DNA of 49,187 nt from Acetobacteraceae bacterium (GTDB taxonomy: Bacteria > Pseudomonadota > Alphaproteobacteria > Acetobacterales > Acetobacteraceae), in NCBI GenBank assembly GCA_003151425.1, contig PLXO01000120.1, positions 27,764 through 76,950 of the forward strand, given 5' to 3'. A model generated the notes under the pieces. It ran no database searches. It had not been told where the DNA came from and worked only from the letters and a program-made list of their open reading frames with translations. A program made the position numbers and the translations under genes. This document shows positions 1 to 8,494 of the stretch, one piece after another. Position 1 is the stretch's first letter; every line of letters starts with the position of its first letter.

Positions 1-29
1 GGGAGAGGGAGAGTCGTGTCCTTCGGCGG

Positions 30-806
30 TCAGCTTCGATAATCCGGCTTGTCGGTCTCGATCAGCCGCAGCGCGGACTCCCACATCCAGGCATGGCGGT
101 CGGGCGTGTCCTGCATGGCAAATTGTTCCGACGTATGCTCGCACACCTCATGCGGCGGCAGCACCAGTTCGCGGCCGCAGGACAGCGTCGCCACCTGCGC
201 GGCGCAGGCACGTTCCAGCATGTAGATCGTGTGGAACGCCTCGGGGATCGACCTTCCGCCCACCAGCAGCCCGTGGTTGCGCAGGATCATCGCCTTGTGC
301 TGCCCGAGGTCGCGCACCAGGCGCTCGCGTTCGTCAAGGTCCAGCGCGATGCCCTCATATCCGTGATACGCCAGCCGCCCGTAGAACTTCAGCGCGTGTT
401 GCGACAGCGGCAGCAGCCCCTCCTGCATGCAGGAGACGGCGATGCCGGCCTGGGTGTGGGTGTGCACGACGCAGGTAAGGTCCTCGCGCGCCAAGTGCAC
501 CGCGGAGTGGATGGTGAAGCCGGCGGCGTTGACGCGGCGGGAGGACGTGTCGCCTTCCTCCACCACGTTGCCGTACATGTCGATCTTCACCAGGTCGGAG
601 GCGCGCATCTCGTGGAACAGCACGCCGTATTTGTTGATCAGGAAGTGGTGGTCGGGCCCGGGCACGCGGGCGCTGATATGGGTGTAGACGAAGTCGGTCC
701 AGCGATGATGCGCGACCAGGCGATACAGCGCGGCAAGGTCGCAGCGGACCTGCCATTCCTCGGGCGAGCAGCCGACGCGCGCGGCAGGCATGGTGGCAAC
801 GTTCAT
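30..806 (-). CDS. Class II aldolase/adducin family protein
   Basis: The 258-residue product has the class II aldolase/adducin fold signature. The zinc-binding histidines sit in VVHTHTQAG (His115, His117) with a third in RNHGLL (His178). Family members are cytoplasmic metal-dependent lyases or decarboxylases acting on sugar phosphates or small hydroxy/oxo acids, and the substrate cannot be read from the sequence. The start at 806 gives normal family length. The gene diverges from a transporter whose start is 143 bp away, so the two may share a regulatory region and a substrate; that link is inference. Confidence 0.85.
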   Translation of the reverse strand: MNVATMPAARVGCSPEEWQVRCDLAALYRLVAHHRWTDFVYTHISARVPGPDHHFLINKYGVLFHEMRASDLVKIDMYGNVVEEGDTSSRRVNAAGFTIHSAVHLAREDLTCVVHTHTQAGIAVSCMQEGLLPLSQHALKFYGRLAYHGYEGIALDLDERERLVRDLGQHKAMILRNHGLLVGGRSIPEAFHTIYMLERACAAQVATLSCGRELVLPPHEVCEHTSEQFAMQDTPDRHAWMWESALRLIETDKPDYRS

Positions 807-948
807 CGCGGCGGTCCTTGGTTCTGGGGTTACGCGGATGATCGGGCGTGGGGATGGGCTGCGTCAAGCACCGCCGGGCGTGGTGCGTCCTCAACCGCAG
901 AGGCCCGGCTTGAGTGCAACGCCGGCCGCCCGCACTATCGCCGACATC

Positions 949-2172
949 ATGCCAACCCGATCCGATCCCGACAGAGTTCGCCGGCTGATGCTGTTCTTTG
1001 CCGTGGTCTACACCGTCGAGGGCATCGGCCAGGCCAAGGTCGGCATCGTCTGGCAGCCGCTGACGTATTTCCTCAAGACGCAATATGGCTGGACCGCGTT
1101 GCAGATCGCCGCGTCGCTGGCTGTGCTCGACCTGCCATGGGTGGTCAAGCCGCTCTACGGCTTGGTCTCCGATTTCCTGCCACTGTTCGGCTACCGGAGG
1201 CGCAGCTACCTGCTGCTGTCCAACCTCGCGGCGGTCGTTGCGTTCGCCTGGGTGACGCAGGTTGTCGCACCGGCGGCCATCGTGTTTGCGCTGGTGCTGA
1301 CCTCGATCGCCATGGCGGTGTCCAGCACCCTGTGCGGCGCGCTGCTGGTGGAGAACGGCCAGCGCCACAACGTCAGCGGCGCCTTCGTCAACCAGCAATG
1401 GATGTGGTTCAGCGGCGCGGCGGCGGCGACCTCGCTGGCAGGTGGCGGGCTGATCGAGGTGTTCTCGCCAACCGGCGCGCTGCACGTTGCGGCATTGATT
1501 GCGGCGATTGCGCCACTCGCGGTGCTGCTCTGCCTGCACCTTGTGGAAGAAGCGCGCGCCGGTATCGACCGCGCGGCGGTGCGCGGGCGACTGGACGGAT
1601 TGTTGAACACGTTCCGCTCCCGCACACTATGGCTGATCGCGGCATTCCTGTTCTGCTATTACTACAGCCCGGGCTTCGGCACTCCGTTGTATTTTCATAT
1701 GACCGACCGGCTGCATTTCTCGCAGGGTTTCATCGGCGCGCTGTCGGCGGTCAGCGGCGTCGGCTGGGTGGCAGGTGGGTTGCTGTACCGGTGGGCGTTG
1801 GCGAAGATGCGTACGCGCGCACTGCTGCAAGTGTCGATCGTGCTCGGCACGCTGGGCACGCTGGCCTTCCTGCTCATGGTCGGTCCGGTCAGCGCGGTGG
1901 TGGTGTATTTCCTGTTCGGCGTCGCAGGCATGATCGCCAATGTCGCAACGTTGACCCTGGCGGCGAAGCATTGTCCCGCGCGTGCCGAGGGGTTCGCCTT
2001 CGCGGCGCTGATGTCGGTGATGAACCTGGCGACGCCACTGGCGGATACCAGCGGAGCGTATTTGTACGACCATGTGTTCGCCGGCCAGCTAGCGCCGTTG
2101 ATCGTTGTGTCGGCCGCGTTCACCGCATTTGTTCTGGTGCTGATCCCGCTGTTCCGGATCGAGCGAGCGTGA
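949..2172 (+). CDS. MFS/BT1-like transporter
   Basis: The product is a polytopic inner-membrane protein of about 407 residues with roughly 12 hydrophobic stretches. The N-terminal part carries LPWVVKPLYGLVSDFLP followed by GYRRRSYLLL, a loop resembling the conserved signature of folate-biopterin (BT1) type transporters in the major facilitator superfamily. An upstream in-frame ATG at 790 would add about 53 non-hydrophobic residues and overlap the divergent aldolase gene, so ATG 949 is preferred. The substrate is unknown; the adjacent aldolase hints at a small organic acid, but the BT1 resemblance would equally allow a pteridine. Confidence 0.8.
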   Translation: MPTRSDPDRVRRLMLFFAVVYTVEGIGQAKVGIVWQPLTYFLKTQYGWTALQIAASLAVLDLPWVVKPLYGLVSDFLPLFGYRRRSYLLLSNLAAVVAFAWVTQVVAPAAIVFALVLTSIAMAVSSTLCGALLVENGQRHNVSGAFVNQQWMWFSGAAAATSLAGGGLIEVFSPTGALHVAALIAAIAPLAVLLCLHLVEEARAGIDRAAVRGRLDGLLNTFRSRTLWLIAAFLFCYYYSPGFGTPLYFHMTDRLHFSQGFIGALSAVSGVGWVAGGLLYRWALAKMRTRALLQVSIVLGTLGTLAFLLMVGPVSAVVVYFLFGVAGMIANVATLTLAAKHCPARAEGFAFAALMSVMNLATPLADTSGAYLYDHVFAGQLAPLIVVSAAFTAFVLVLIPLFRIERA

Positions 2173-2228
2173 ATTTCCCCCGGAGACGCATTCCGGGCTG
2201 CAGCCGGTGCGCCGCGCAAGCGAACCGA

Positions 2229-2369
2229 TCATGCCGAGCCAGCGTCAAGCACCGCGGTGACGTCGGTCGTGCGGGAGTCGTCGCCAACAAAGAGCAACGG
2301 CGCCGCGCGCGCCTTCGCGAGCGCGTAGGCAAATGCGTCGCCGAAGTTGCGCACGCCATCATGGCCCAT
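2229..2369 (-). pseudogene. VapC-type PIN toxin, C-terminal remnant
   Basis: The frame encodes NFGDAFAYALAKARAAPLLF followed by VGDD and TDV, the unmistakable C-terminal third of VapC PIN-domain ribonucleases, including the conserved Asp of the GD motif. The N-terminal ~85 residues with the first catalytic acidic residues are absent: only about 15 bases separate the upstream vapB stop from the ATG of this fragment. It follows vapB in the normal operon order, so this is a vapBC locus with an internal deletion of the toxin, which should be catalytically dead. Confidence 0.75.
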
Positions 2370-2383
2370 GCCGCTGCCGGCGA

Positions 2384-2635
2384 CTACGCCGCGTCCCCGG
2401 CAGCAGCATCCCACTCCGCCCGGCTGACGGGCCGTGTGTCGTAGGCACCGCGTAGTCGCACGGACAACGCCGCCAGCCGTGCCGGCAGATCATTGACCGC
2501 CGCGTGCCGGGTTTCCTCACGGGACAGGCGCTCACGCAAGGCCAGGGTCACTGCCTCGGTCATGCTCTCTCCGGTCAGCCGTGCCAGGCGGCGCGCCAAC
2601 GCGTCCGCCTCGGCAGTCTTGATGCTCAGCGCCAT
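2384..2635 (-). CDS. vapB: VapB-like antitoxin (Rv0623-type)
   Basis: This 83-residue protein begins [18 protein letters not shown] and continues with a [17 protein letters not shown] helix, typical of the N-terminal DNA-binding half of VapB antitoxins of the Rv0623 type. The basic and acidic C-terminal half would normally wrap VapC. ATG 2635 fits the family better than a start 7 codons upstream. It is complete while its partner immediately downstream is only a C-terminal stub, so it is an orphan antitoxin that may survive as an autoregulator or by decay lag. Confidence 0.75.
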   Translation of the reverse strand: MALSIKTAEADALARRLARLTGESMTEAVTLALRERLSREETRHAAVNDLPARLAALSVRLRGAYDTRPVSRAEWDAAAGDAA

Positions 2636-2694
2636 GGCAGGCCTGCTTCTAGACACCCCGTCCAGATAGGACCGGCGCCTGGTCAGGTCACGCG

Positions 2695-2982
2695 GTGCGT
2701 CGGCCGGCCGGACCGGCTTGCTTTCCGGCCGTCACTTCGTCGAGCCGGCGGCACTGGTTCCGCGTCAAGTTCGGCGCCAACCGCTTCCGGCTGTTCTTCC
2801 GTGCCGATTCGGCATCGCGGATCGTGGTCCATGCCTGGGTCAACGACCGCGACACGCTGCGCAAGGTCGGCGCCGCGTCAGAGGCGGTTGCGGGACTGGC
2901 CAGGACCGAACACCAGGAGCACCCGCACGTCACCTGCGGTTCGCGGCCGGTGTCGGGGGTCACGCGATACAGCGCCCGGTAG
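2695..2982 (+). pseudogene. YhaV-family toxin fragment
   Basis: The frame contains RRHWFRVKFGANRFRLFFR followed by IVVHAWVNDRDTLRK. This matches the core of YhaV toxins (ribosome-associated RNase of the PrlF-YhaV system; typical pattern HWFRAKF...YRLFFR...AWVNDEDTKR). The N-terminal ~60 residues of the family are missing, no prlF antitoxin lies upstream, and the C-terminus runs into unrelated sequence antisense to the ParE remnant. The beginning and end of the open frame are therefore arbitrary. It is called a decayed toxin gene. Confidence 0.65.
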
Positions 2983-3211
2983 CCGCTGTCGCAGGGCAGC
3001 TCTCGCACGTGCCGATGCTGGCCAACCGGGTAGAGGCAACCGGGTAGAGGCAGGGGTGCTCGCGCAGCCGTTCGATCGCGACCCAGACCGCCGTCAGCCG
3101 GCGCCGTGCCGTCGGCCCCGCGCCTGGGTGGGTCAGCCAGCTTGTGATCGCGTCGAGGTCGGCAAGCGCCTTGTCGGTGTAGCGCAGCTCTCGCGGCACG
3201 TCGCCGCCCAT
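2878..3211 (-). pseudogene. ParE/RelE-family toxin, frameshifted
   Basis: Translation starts well (MGGDVPRELRYTDKALADLD, then an internal helix ending in LREHPCLYPV), matching ParE/RelE toxins. A 14-bp tandem duplication (AACCGGGTAGAGGC at 3024-3037 and 3038-3051) then shifts the frame. The expected continuation VGQHRHVRELPCDSGYRALY is in the second frame, and the final strand GDVRVLLVFGPGQSRNRL is in the third frame, ending at TGA 2878-2880. Two frame changes make it a pseudogene. It lies 12 bp downstream of an intact antitoxin gene, the usual ParDE order. Confidence 0.75.
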
Positions 3212-3223
3212 TGGGCCGCCGGA

Positions 3224-3439
3224 TCAACGGCCGGAGTAAGGGACCGGCATCTCGCGGTCGGTGCCGATGCTGTCGATCCAGGCCTTCACCTTGGCCGAGT
3301 CGACCAGCCGACCGGCGGCGATATCGGCGTCGGCCTCGGCAATCATCTCGGCTTTCCAGGCGAGCCGGCGCTGCCTCTCCGCCTCGGTTTCGAGGCGGGC
3401 GGTGGGGGCGTTGTCGCCGGGAAGCGGGGCGTTGTCCAT
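3224..3439 (-). CDS. ParD/CopG-like antitoxin
   Basis: The 71-residue product has a helical, acidic middle (AEMIAEADADIAAGRLV) followed by SAKVKAWIDSIGTDREM and a PVPYSGR tail. I recognise this pattern from small antitoxins paired with ParE toxins in alphaproteobacteria. ATG 3439 is chosen because sequence further upstream belongs to the neighbouring deaminase remnant. The partner toxin 12 bp downstream is frameshifted, so this is a second orphan antitoxin in the same kilobase. Confidence 0.7.
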   Translation of the reverse strand: MDNAPLPGDNAPTARLETEAERQRRLAWKAEMIAEADADIAAGRLVDSAKVKAWIDSIGTDREMPVPYSGR

Positions 3440-3449
3440 GCCGCGCAAT

Positions 3450-3872
3450 TTAGTCGTGATCGCGGGCAATCGCCAGCGCGACACGCCGTACCGCGCCATA
3501 CAGCCGATCGAGCAGGATATTGCCGTTGCTGTCATAGCCCGGCTCGGTTTCGGCCAGGCGGCCGGACATGATGCCGAGATGGCACGCCAGCCCCAGCTTC
3601 GCGCAGGCCGCTGCGACCCGGCGCGCGGTGTTGGACTGCACCACGCCGCCGCAGACGATGCAGTCGGCACCTGCATCGCGCGCCGCCGCCAGGTTGAACT
3701 CCAGTTTTCTAATTTTGTTGCCGCCGAGGCCCAGCCCGGTGCAGTCGTCGCGCTTCACCCACAGCGACGCCAGCCCCAGCCGCGCGCCCAGGCGGGGCAA
3801 CTTCTCCAGCGGCGTCGGCAGATGCGCCAGCCGGAGCCGCGGCAGCGTCCGCAGCCCGGCCAGCTTGTCCAT
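3450..3872 (-). pseudogene. D-cysteine desulfhydrase / ACC deaminase-like, N-terminal fragment
   Basis: The 140-residue product starts like PLP-dependent tryptophan-synthase-beta-fold enzymes of the D-cysteine desulfhydrase/ACC deaminase group: LAHLPTPLEKLPRLGARLG, then LWVKRDDCTGLGLGGNKIRK, where the Lys of GGNKIRKLE would bind PLP, and GGVVQSNTARR for substrate binding. Family members are about 330 residues; this stops after RDHD, 10 bp before the antitoxin start. The C-terminal 60% is missing, so it is truncated at the junction with the toxin-antitoxin debris. ATG 3872 is used; a second copy of the CTTGTCCATCACAC context lies just upstream. Confidence 0.75.
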
Positions 3873-3892
3873 CACACCTTGTCCATCACCCC

Positions 3893-3946
3893 GGGCCGGC
3901 CAGTCACACTGGGCCGGTCAGTCACACTGGGCCGGTCAGTCACACT
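3893..3946. repeat. Three 18-bp tandem repeats
   Basis: Three head-to-tail copies of GGGCCGGTCAGTCACACT (the first with one mismatch) are followed by a degenerate fourth copy reaching the rraA-like stop codon region. They fill the gap between the RraA-like gene and the truncated deaminase gene. Confidence 0.8.
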
Positions 3947-3955
3947 AGGGGCCGC

Positions 3956-4651
3956 TCAGTGAATTTCGCCGGACCGCTTCAGCGCCTCGCGCAGCTTGGC
4001 GGGGGAAAAATCGGGCGCGTGGCAGACATCCAGGATCACCTTTTCGCGGCGCGAGACCAGGTCGATCGCCGCCGGCAGCTTGCGCACCGCGTCGGCCGGA
4101 ATCACCACCGCGCCGTGCAGGTCGGCATGGATCACGTCGTCATGCCCCGCCTGCATGCCGAAGATGTTCACCGGCTGGCCGAACGTTACCATATGCACAT
4201 GAGCGTGACTCGGCCCGACGCGTCCGCCGATCATCTGATAGCCCGGCGCCCACATATCCAGGTCGCGGAACGATCCGCTGGTGACACAGCCGATCGACCC
4301 CAGCGCCTTGTGGATGGTGGACTGCACCTCGCCCCAATAGGCGCCGTAGCCCATCCGTCCGTCGATGTCCTGGATCACCGCGATGGTGGGAAAATCCGTT
4401 GCGTGGACGTAGTCGTACCAGTCGGCCCGGTCGGTGACCTTGCCGCGCGGCGCCTCGGTCGCGCGGATCATGCCGACGCGCGCCAGACCGACGATCGGCT
4501 TGGCCTTGGGGTAGAGGCACACCATCGGCTCGACGGTATAGCCGAAAGCGCGACGCTCCGGCGCGACTATTTCGAGTCCGTTACAGATGGTCGGCGTGTC
4601 CCATTGCGCCAGGACATCGAGGTCGGATTGGTTGAACGGCCGGTCGGCCAT
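3956..4651 (-). CDS. RraA-like / HMG-type oxo-acid aldolase family protein
   Basis: The 231-residue protein belongs to the RraA/4-hydroxy-4-methyl-2-oxoglutarate aldolase superfamily. It begins MADRPFNQSDLDVLAQWDTP, has GSFRDLD, whose Arg-Asp corresponds to the substrate and divalent-metal binding residues, and then HADLHGAVVIPAD. Members are cytoplasmic trimeric or hexameric lyases for oxaloacetate or HMG-type substrates; a true RNase E regulator is much shorter (about 160 aa). ATG 4651 is preferred over an upstream ATG at 4741 because the extra residues look non-coding. It diverges from the racemase-like gene across 128 bp. Confidence 0.8.
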   Translation of the reverse strand: MADRPFNQSDLDVLAQWDTPTICNGLEIVAPERRAFGYTVEPMVCLYPKAKPIVGLARVGMIRATEAPRGKVTDRADWYDYVHATDFPTIAVIQDIDGRMGYGAYWGEVQSTIHKALGSIGCVTSGSFRDLDMWAPGYQMIGGRVGPSHAHVHMVTFGQPVNIFGMQAGHDDVIHADLHGAVVIPADAVRKLPAAIDLVSRREKVILDVCHAPDFSPAKLREALKRSGEIH

Positions 4652-4779
4652 GACGGCGTCTCCTGTGTTGGCAACGCCAGTTCTGGCGTTCGCTGCACCC
4701 ACTCTGGCCCGACCCGGCGGTTTCCGGCAAGATGGCGGCACGAGGTGGCGTCCGCAGGGATCGCGCAGGGGATCGCAAA

Positions 4780-5508
4780 ATGAGCAACATCGCGAAGGGC
4801 GGCACGGCGCTGTACGGCGCCCCGCTCGGCATCCTGATGCTGGAGGCGCGGTTCGCGCGCATCCCGGGCGACATGGGCAACGCCACGACCTGGCCGTTCC
4901 CGGTGCTGTACCGCGTGGTGAAGGGCGCCAGCCCGGAGCGCGTGGTGCTGCATGGCGCGGCCGGGCTGCTGCCGGACTTCCTCGCCGCGGCCGAGGACCT
5001 GGTGGCGCAGGGTGCCGAGGCGCTGACCACCAATTGCGGTTTCCTGTCGCTGTTCCAGCGCGAGCTGGCCGCGCGAGTGCGGGTGCCGGTGGCGACCAGC
5101 TCGCTGATCCAGGTGCCCTGGGTGCAGGCGACGCTGCCGCCCGGCAGACGCGTCGGCGTGATCACCGTGGCGGCGAAGTCGCTGACGCCGCGGCATCTGG
5201 AGGCAGCCGGGGTGGCGCTCGATACGCCGGTCGTCGGCACCGAGGGTGGGCGCGAGTTCTACCGCGTGCTGATCCTGGGTGAGAAGGACGATCTTGATAT
5301 TTCGCTTGCGGAACAGGACATCCTGGACGCCGGGCGGACGCTGCTGGCGCGGCACAACGATATTGGCGCCCTCGTGCTGGAATGCACCAACATGCCGCCC
5401 TACGCGGCCGCGTTGCGCGCGGCGCTGGGGCTGCCGGTATTCGACATCTATTCGATGATCACCTGGTTCCACGCCGGACTACGCCCGCGCGCGTTCGGGA
5501 CGCCGTAG
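4780..5508 (+). CDS. Aspartate/glutamate/hydantoin racemase family protein
   Basis: The 242-residue product has the two-lobe Asp/Glu racemase pattern with a catalytic cysteine in each lobe: TTNCGFLSL in the first and VLECTNMPPY in the second. Related proteins racemise amino acids or hydantoins, or act as arylmalonate/maleate-type isomerases, without cofactor. The start at 4780 follows a purine-rich stretch. The stop codon TAG (5506-5508) lies inside the left arm of a 136-bp palindromic element, so insertion of that element probably defined the present C-terminus. Substrate unknown; the divergent RraA-like lyase suggests joint organic-acid catabolism. Confidence 0.8.
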   Translation: MSNIAKGGTALYGAPLGILMLEARFARIPGDMGNATTWPFPVLYRVVKGASPERVVLHGAAGLLPDFLAAAEDLVAQGAEALTTNCGFLSLFQRELAARVRVPVATSSLIQVPWVQATLPPGRRVGVITVAAKSLTPRHLEAAGVALDTPVVGTEGGREFYRVLILGEKDDLDISLAEQDILDAGRTLLARHNDIGALVLECTNMPPYAAALRAALGLPVFDIYSMITWFHAGLRPRAFGTP

Positions 5509-5639
5509 GGCGGAAAAGCGCAGCGCATTCCGCCGACGCGCTGCCGGTCCGCAGCTTCGCTCGCCAGCGCGTGGCGGAGAATGCGCGGCATGGAGACGGT
5601 TTCTCGACGGCGGAATGCGCTGCGCTCTTCCGCCCTACG
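5504..5639. repeat. 136-bp palindromic (MITE/REP-like) element
   Basis: Two 32-nt arms, 5504-5535 and 5608-5639, are inverted complements with one mismatch. Each begins CGTAGGGCGGAA and ends CATTCCGCCG. The 72-nt centre is itself GC-rich with a smaller inverted repeat. The element occupies the convergent gap between the racemase gene, whose stop codon it contains, and the glycosyltransferase gene. It has no coding capacity; it looks like a short non-autonomous palindromic repeat and could also fold as a bidirectional terminator. Confidence 0.8.
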
Positions 5640-5646
5640 ATGGGCC

Positions 5647-8057
5647 CTACGGACCGCCGGTCAGTCGGTCGCACAGGGCGAGGAACTGGTCCACCCGGCT
5701 GTCCCAGCTCGCGCGCGCGGCGACGGCGTTCCCGGTTTGCACCAGACGTTCCCGCAGCGCATCGTCCTGGAACAGACGCAGAATAGCGGCGGAGATCTGC
5801 GCGGTTTGGTCGCCGTCCACCACCAGGCCGTTCACCCCATCGGTCACCGTGTCGACGCTGCCGCCCGCCTTGCCCGCGATCACCGGAATGCCGCAGGCGT
5901 TCGCCTCCAGGAACACCAGGCCGAACCCCTCGGTGTCGCCATCCGGCATCTCGCGATTGGCCATGATGAAGGCATCGGCGAGCGCGTAGTGATCGATCAG
6001 CTCGGCATCGGGCACCGCGCCGGCGAACACCACCGCGTCGCGCACGTCGCACGCGACCGCAAGCTGCTCCAGCACCGCGCGATAGGTCCCGTCGCCCACC
6101 AGCAGGTAGCGCACATCGGGCAGCACCCGCAGCACCGCGGGCAGGCTCTCGATCACCCGGTCCATGCCCTTGCGCGCATACAGCCGCCCGACCGTCAGCA
6201 GCACGCGCCGCCCGGCCAGGCCGTAGCGCGCCATCAGATCCTGCCGGCGCGGCCGCGCGACGAAGCGCTGCAGGTCGACGCCGTTGGAGATCAGCGCGAT
6301 CTTCTCCGGCGGCACGCCCATGGCGGTTTCGAGCGCCTCGCGGGTGAATCGGCTGACCGCCACGATCGCATCCGCCTCGGCCAGGGCGCGGCGGCGGCGG
6401 CGGCCGTCGACGTCGTATTCCATGCGGCTGCTGATCTCCTCGCCGTGCACGTAGATGATGCTGCGCAGCCCGAACAGGCGCCGGGAGATCGACGCAAGCC
6501 AGCCGCTCGCCACCAGCTCGCCGATGCAGACGACGCCGATATCCTCGGCCCTGGCGATGCGGCGGATCGCGCGCAGCAGATCGATGCGGATGGCGACATC
6601 GCGCAGCGCCGCGACGATACGGCGTGGCAACGAGGGCACGTCGTCGAGCAGGCCGGTGCGCAGCAGATGGATGCGATGCACGCGGAACGGTGCCGCGCGG
6701 TCGAATTCGCGCCAGAAGCGGATCGGCCAGCCGAAGCGATAATCCTCGCGCGGCGCCAGGACGGAGACGCGGCCGTGGCCGAAGCGCGCCAGGCTGTCAT
6801 AGACCACCGCCGAGCCGCCGTGCACCGGGGGGAAGGTGTTGGCGACCACCAGGCAGCGCTTGCCGGACGAGACGTCCGCGGACGGCGCTGGCGAGCGGCA
6901 CGGCGCCGGTTCAAATGCGGGCGATTCGTGCGCCGGCGATCGGGGTGCGGGCGATTCGTGCGCAGCCGATCCGGGCGCAGTGGTCCGGGTCGATACCGGA
7001 ACGGCCACGGACGAGTCGCCGGACAGACGTTGGCGCAGTTCGCGAACGGTGAGGAACTCGCCGCCGATCTCGTCGCGGAAGAATCTGAGAAAGCCCGAGA
7101 GATGATCGAGGAAGATCGCGAGATCGCGTTCGTTGCGCACATACGGCGTGTGGCCCGGCTCGAGCGACGGGCTATGATAGCTCAGCGTCAGCACGCTTGT
7201 GCCGCGCGCGAGAAGCACGCGGGTCAGGCGGCACATCGCGGCGAGATCGGAACTTTCCGGTGACAGCATGATCCGCTCGATCAGCCGGGCGCGCGCCAGC
7301 AGGCCGCCGGCATGCAGCGAGCGCCAGGGCCGCCGCTCGGCGCGCTGATGCAGCCAGGGCCAGCGTTGCGACAACGCACCGGTCAGCGCCCTGGTGACCG
7401 GCAGCTCCAGCAGCCGCCGGTGCTGGCCGAACCAGAACGGGTTGTAGTCGTAGCCGCTGAACTCGGGGCCGCCCGAGTCGGCGTACGAGGTGCGGGGGAT
7501 CAGGCTGGTATCGACTTCGAAACCTGTTTCCTCGAGCAGGGCGGCGGTGTTCGGGCCGAAACCGTAACGCCCGGCCTTGTAGGCGGTGGGCCGCAGCGCG
7601 AACGCCGTCTCGATCGCACCGACCAATCGCGACAGCTTCTCGCGCTCGATCGCGACGGGCAGATTGCCTGGATAGGACTGCGTCTCACGGGCACCCGGAG
7701 CGAAAGGCGGCGTCACCCAGGGATGCAACTGCGCGCCGATCTCGCACAGTCCGTCGGCGAGGTATTCGCGCAGCACGCCGATCGCGCTGTCCTCAGCGGC
7801 CAGTGGGTAGTCACCAGATAGGTCGGCTTGATCCCCTAATGGGCGAACAGCGTGTGCGCGCTGCGCTGGGCGCGGATCGAGACGGTGCCGCGATGCTGCG
7901 GCGCGAGCGGTTCGGCCCACTCGAATTCTTCCTCGGCGTCGACGACGACGGCGAGCAGCGGTGGCCCGCGATACGCCGCGACCGGTTCGGCCAGCGGGAA
8001 GGGTGAGCCGGCGGGCGCGGCGTCAGATGGCGGCAAGAGTGGGACGATGGCATCCAT
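5647..8057 (-). pseudogene. Polysaccharide deacetylase-glycosyltransferase (GT4) fusion, broken N-terminus
   Basis: From 8057 the frame reads MDAIVPLLPPSD then LLAVVVDAEEEFEWA and AQRSAHTLFAH, the start of a WalW/PDA-type polysaccharide deacetylase, but meets TAG. It resumes in frame with GIKPTYLV and then shifts by one base into a long open frame (DYPLAAEDSAIGVLREYL...EIGAQLHPW...YKAGRYGFG) that finishes the deacetylase. A Pro/Ser/Ala/His linker (~6870-7010) follows, then a GT-B group 1 glycosyltransferase with ANTFPPVHGGS, VGRLYARKGMDRV and EGFGLVFLEA. The last ~680 residues are intact. Either the gene is recently inactivated, the two N-terminal lesions are assembly errors, or the C-terminal part is expressed alone. 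Role: surface polysaccharide synthesis. Confidence 0.7.
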
Positions 8058-8494
8058 GCGCCGCAGCCTAGCCCGAGCTTCTCGCACTGTCGCGGGTGGC
8101 GGCTCGATGTTGGGTTGGTCCTTGAAGGGCGCACCGGTAGGTGTGGCCTTAGAAACCGCCGATATGCGGACGGAGCGGTCAAGGCTTTGGCAAGCCTTGG
8201 CTGCCGGAAGGGTGGCGAAAAAGGAACACAATGAAACCGCAGATGAATGCAGATGCGACCACGCCGAACTGACCGACCAAGCCTCGCCTGGAAATCAAAC
8301 GCATCGTTCCGTGTCTTTGATGTCGCCCAGTCTCATGCTCGCGCCTCACCACACGCAGCAGTCTACTTCAGCGCCGCCTCTTAGCCGTGTTCATCTGTGT
8401 TCATCCGTGGTTCCAAACCCTCTTTCACCAGCGCCGCGGAAACGTCGGTGATGAACCGTCGAGATCGAGCCGTCGGTATCACCGTGCACAGGCG
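8058..8494. other. Intergenic stretch with an imperfect inverted repeat
   Basis: There is no convincing gene in these 437 bases. They contain an imperfect inverted repeat: left arm ~8233-8254 (AAACCGCAGATGAATGCAGA) and right arm ~8391-8414 (TCATCTGTGTTCATCCGTGG). These read as the two sides of a dispersed palindromic element of a type I have seen between genes in many bacterial genomes. Confidence 0.5.

Noticed and set aside
93-2444. 783-residue open frame on the plus strand across the aldolase and transporter genes
   Set aside because: It is out of phase with both real genes, rich in Arg/Gly/Pro/His and has no family pattern; a GC-driven shadow frame.
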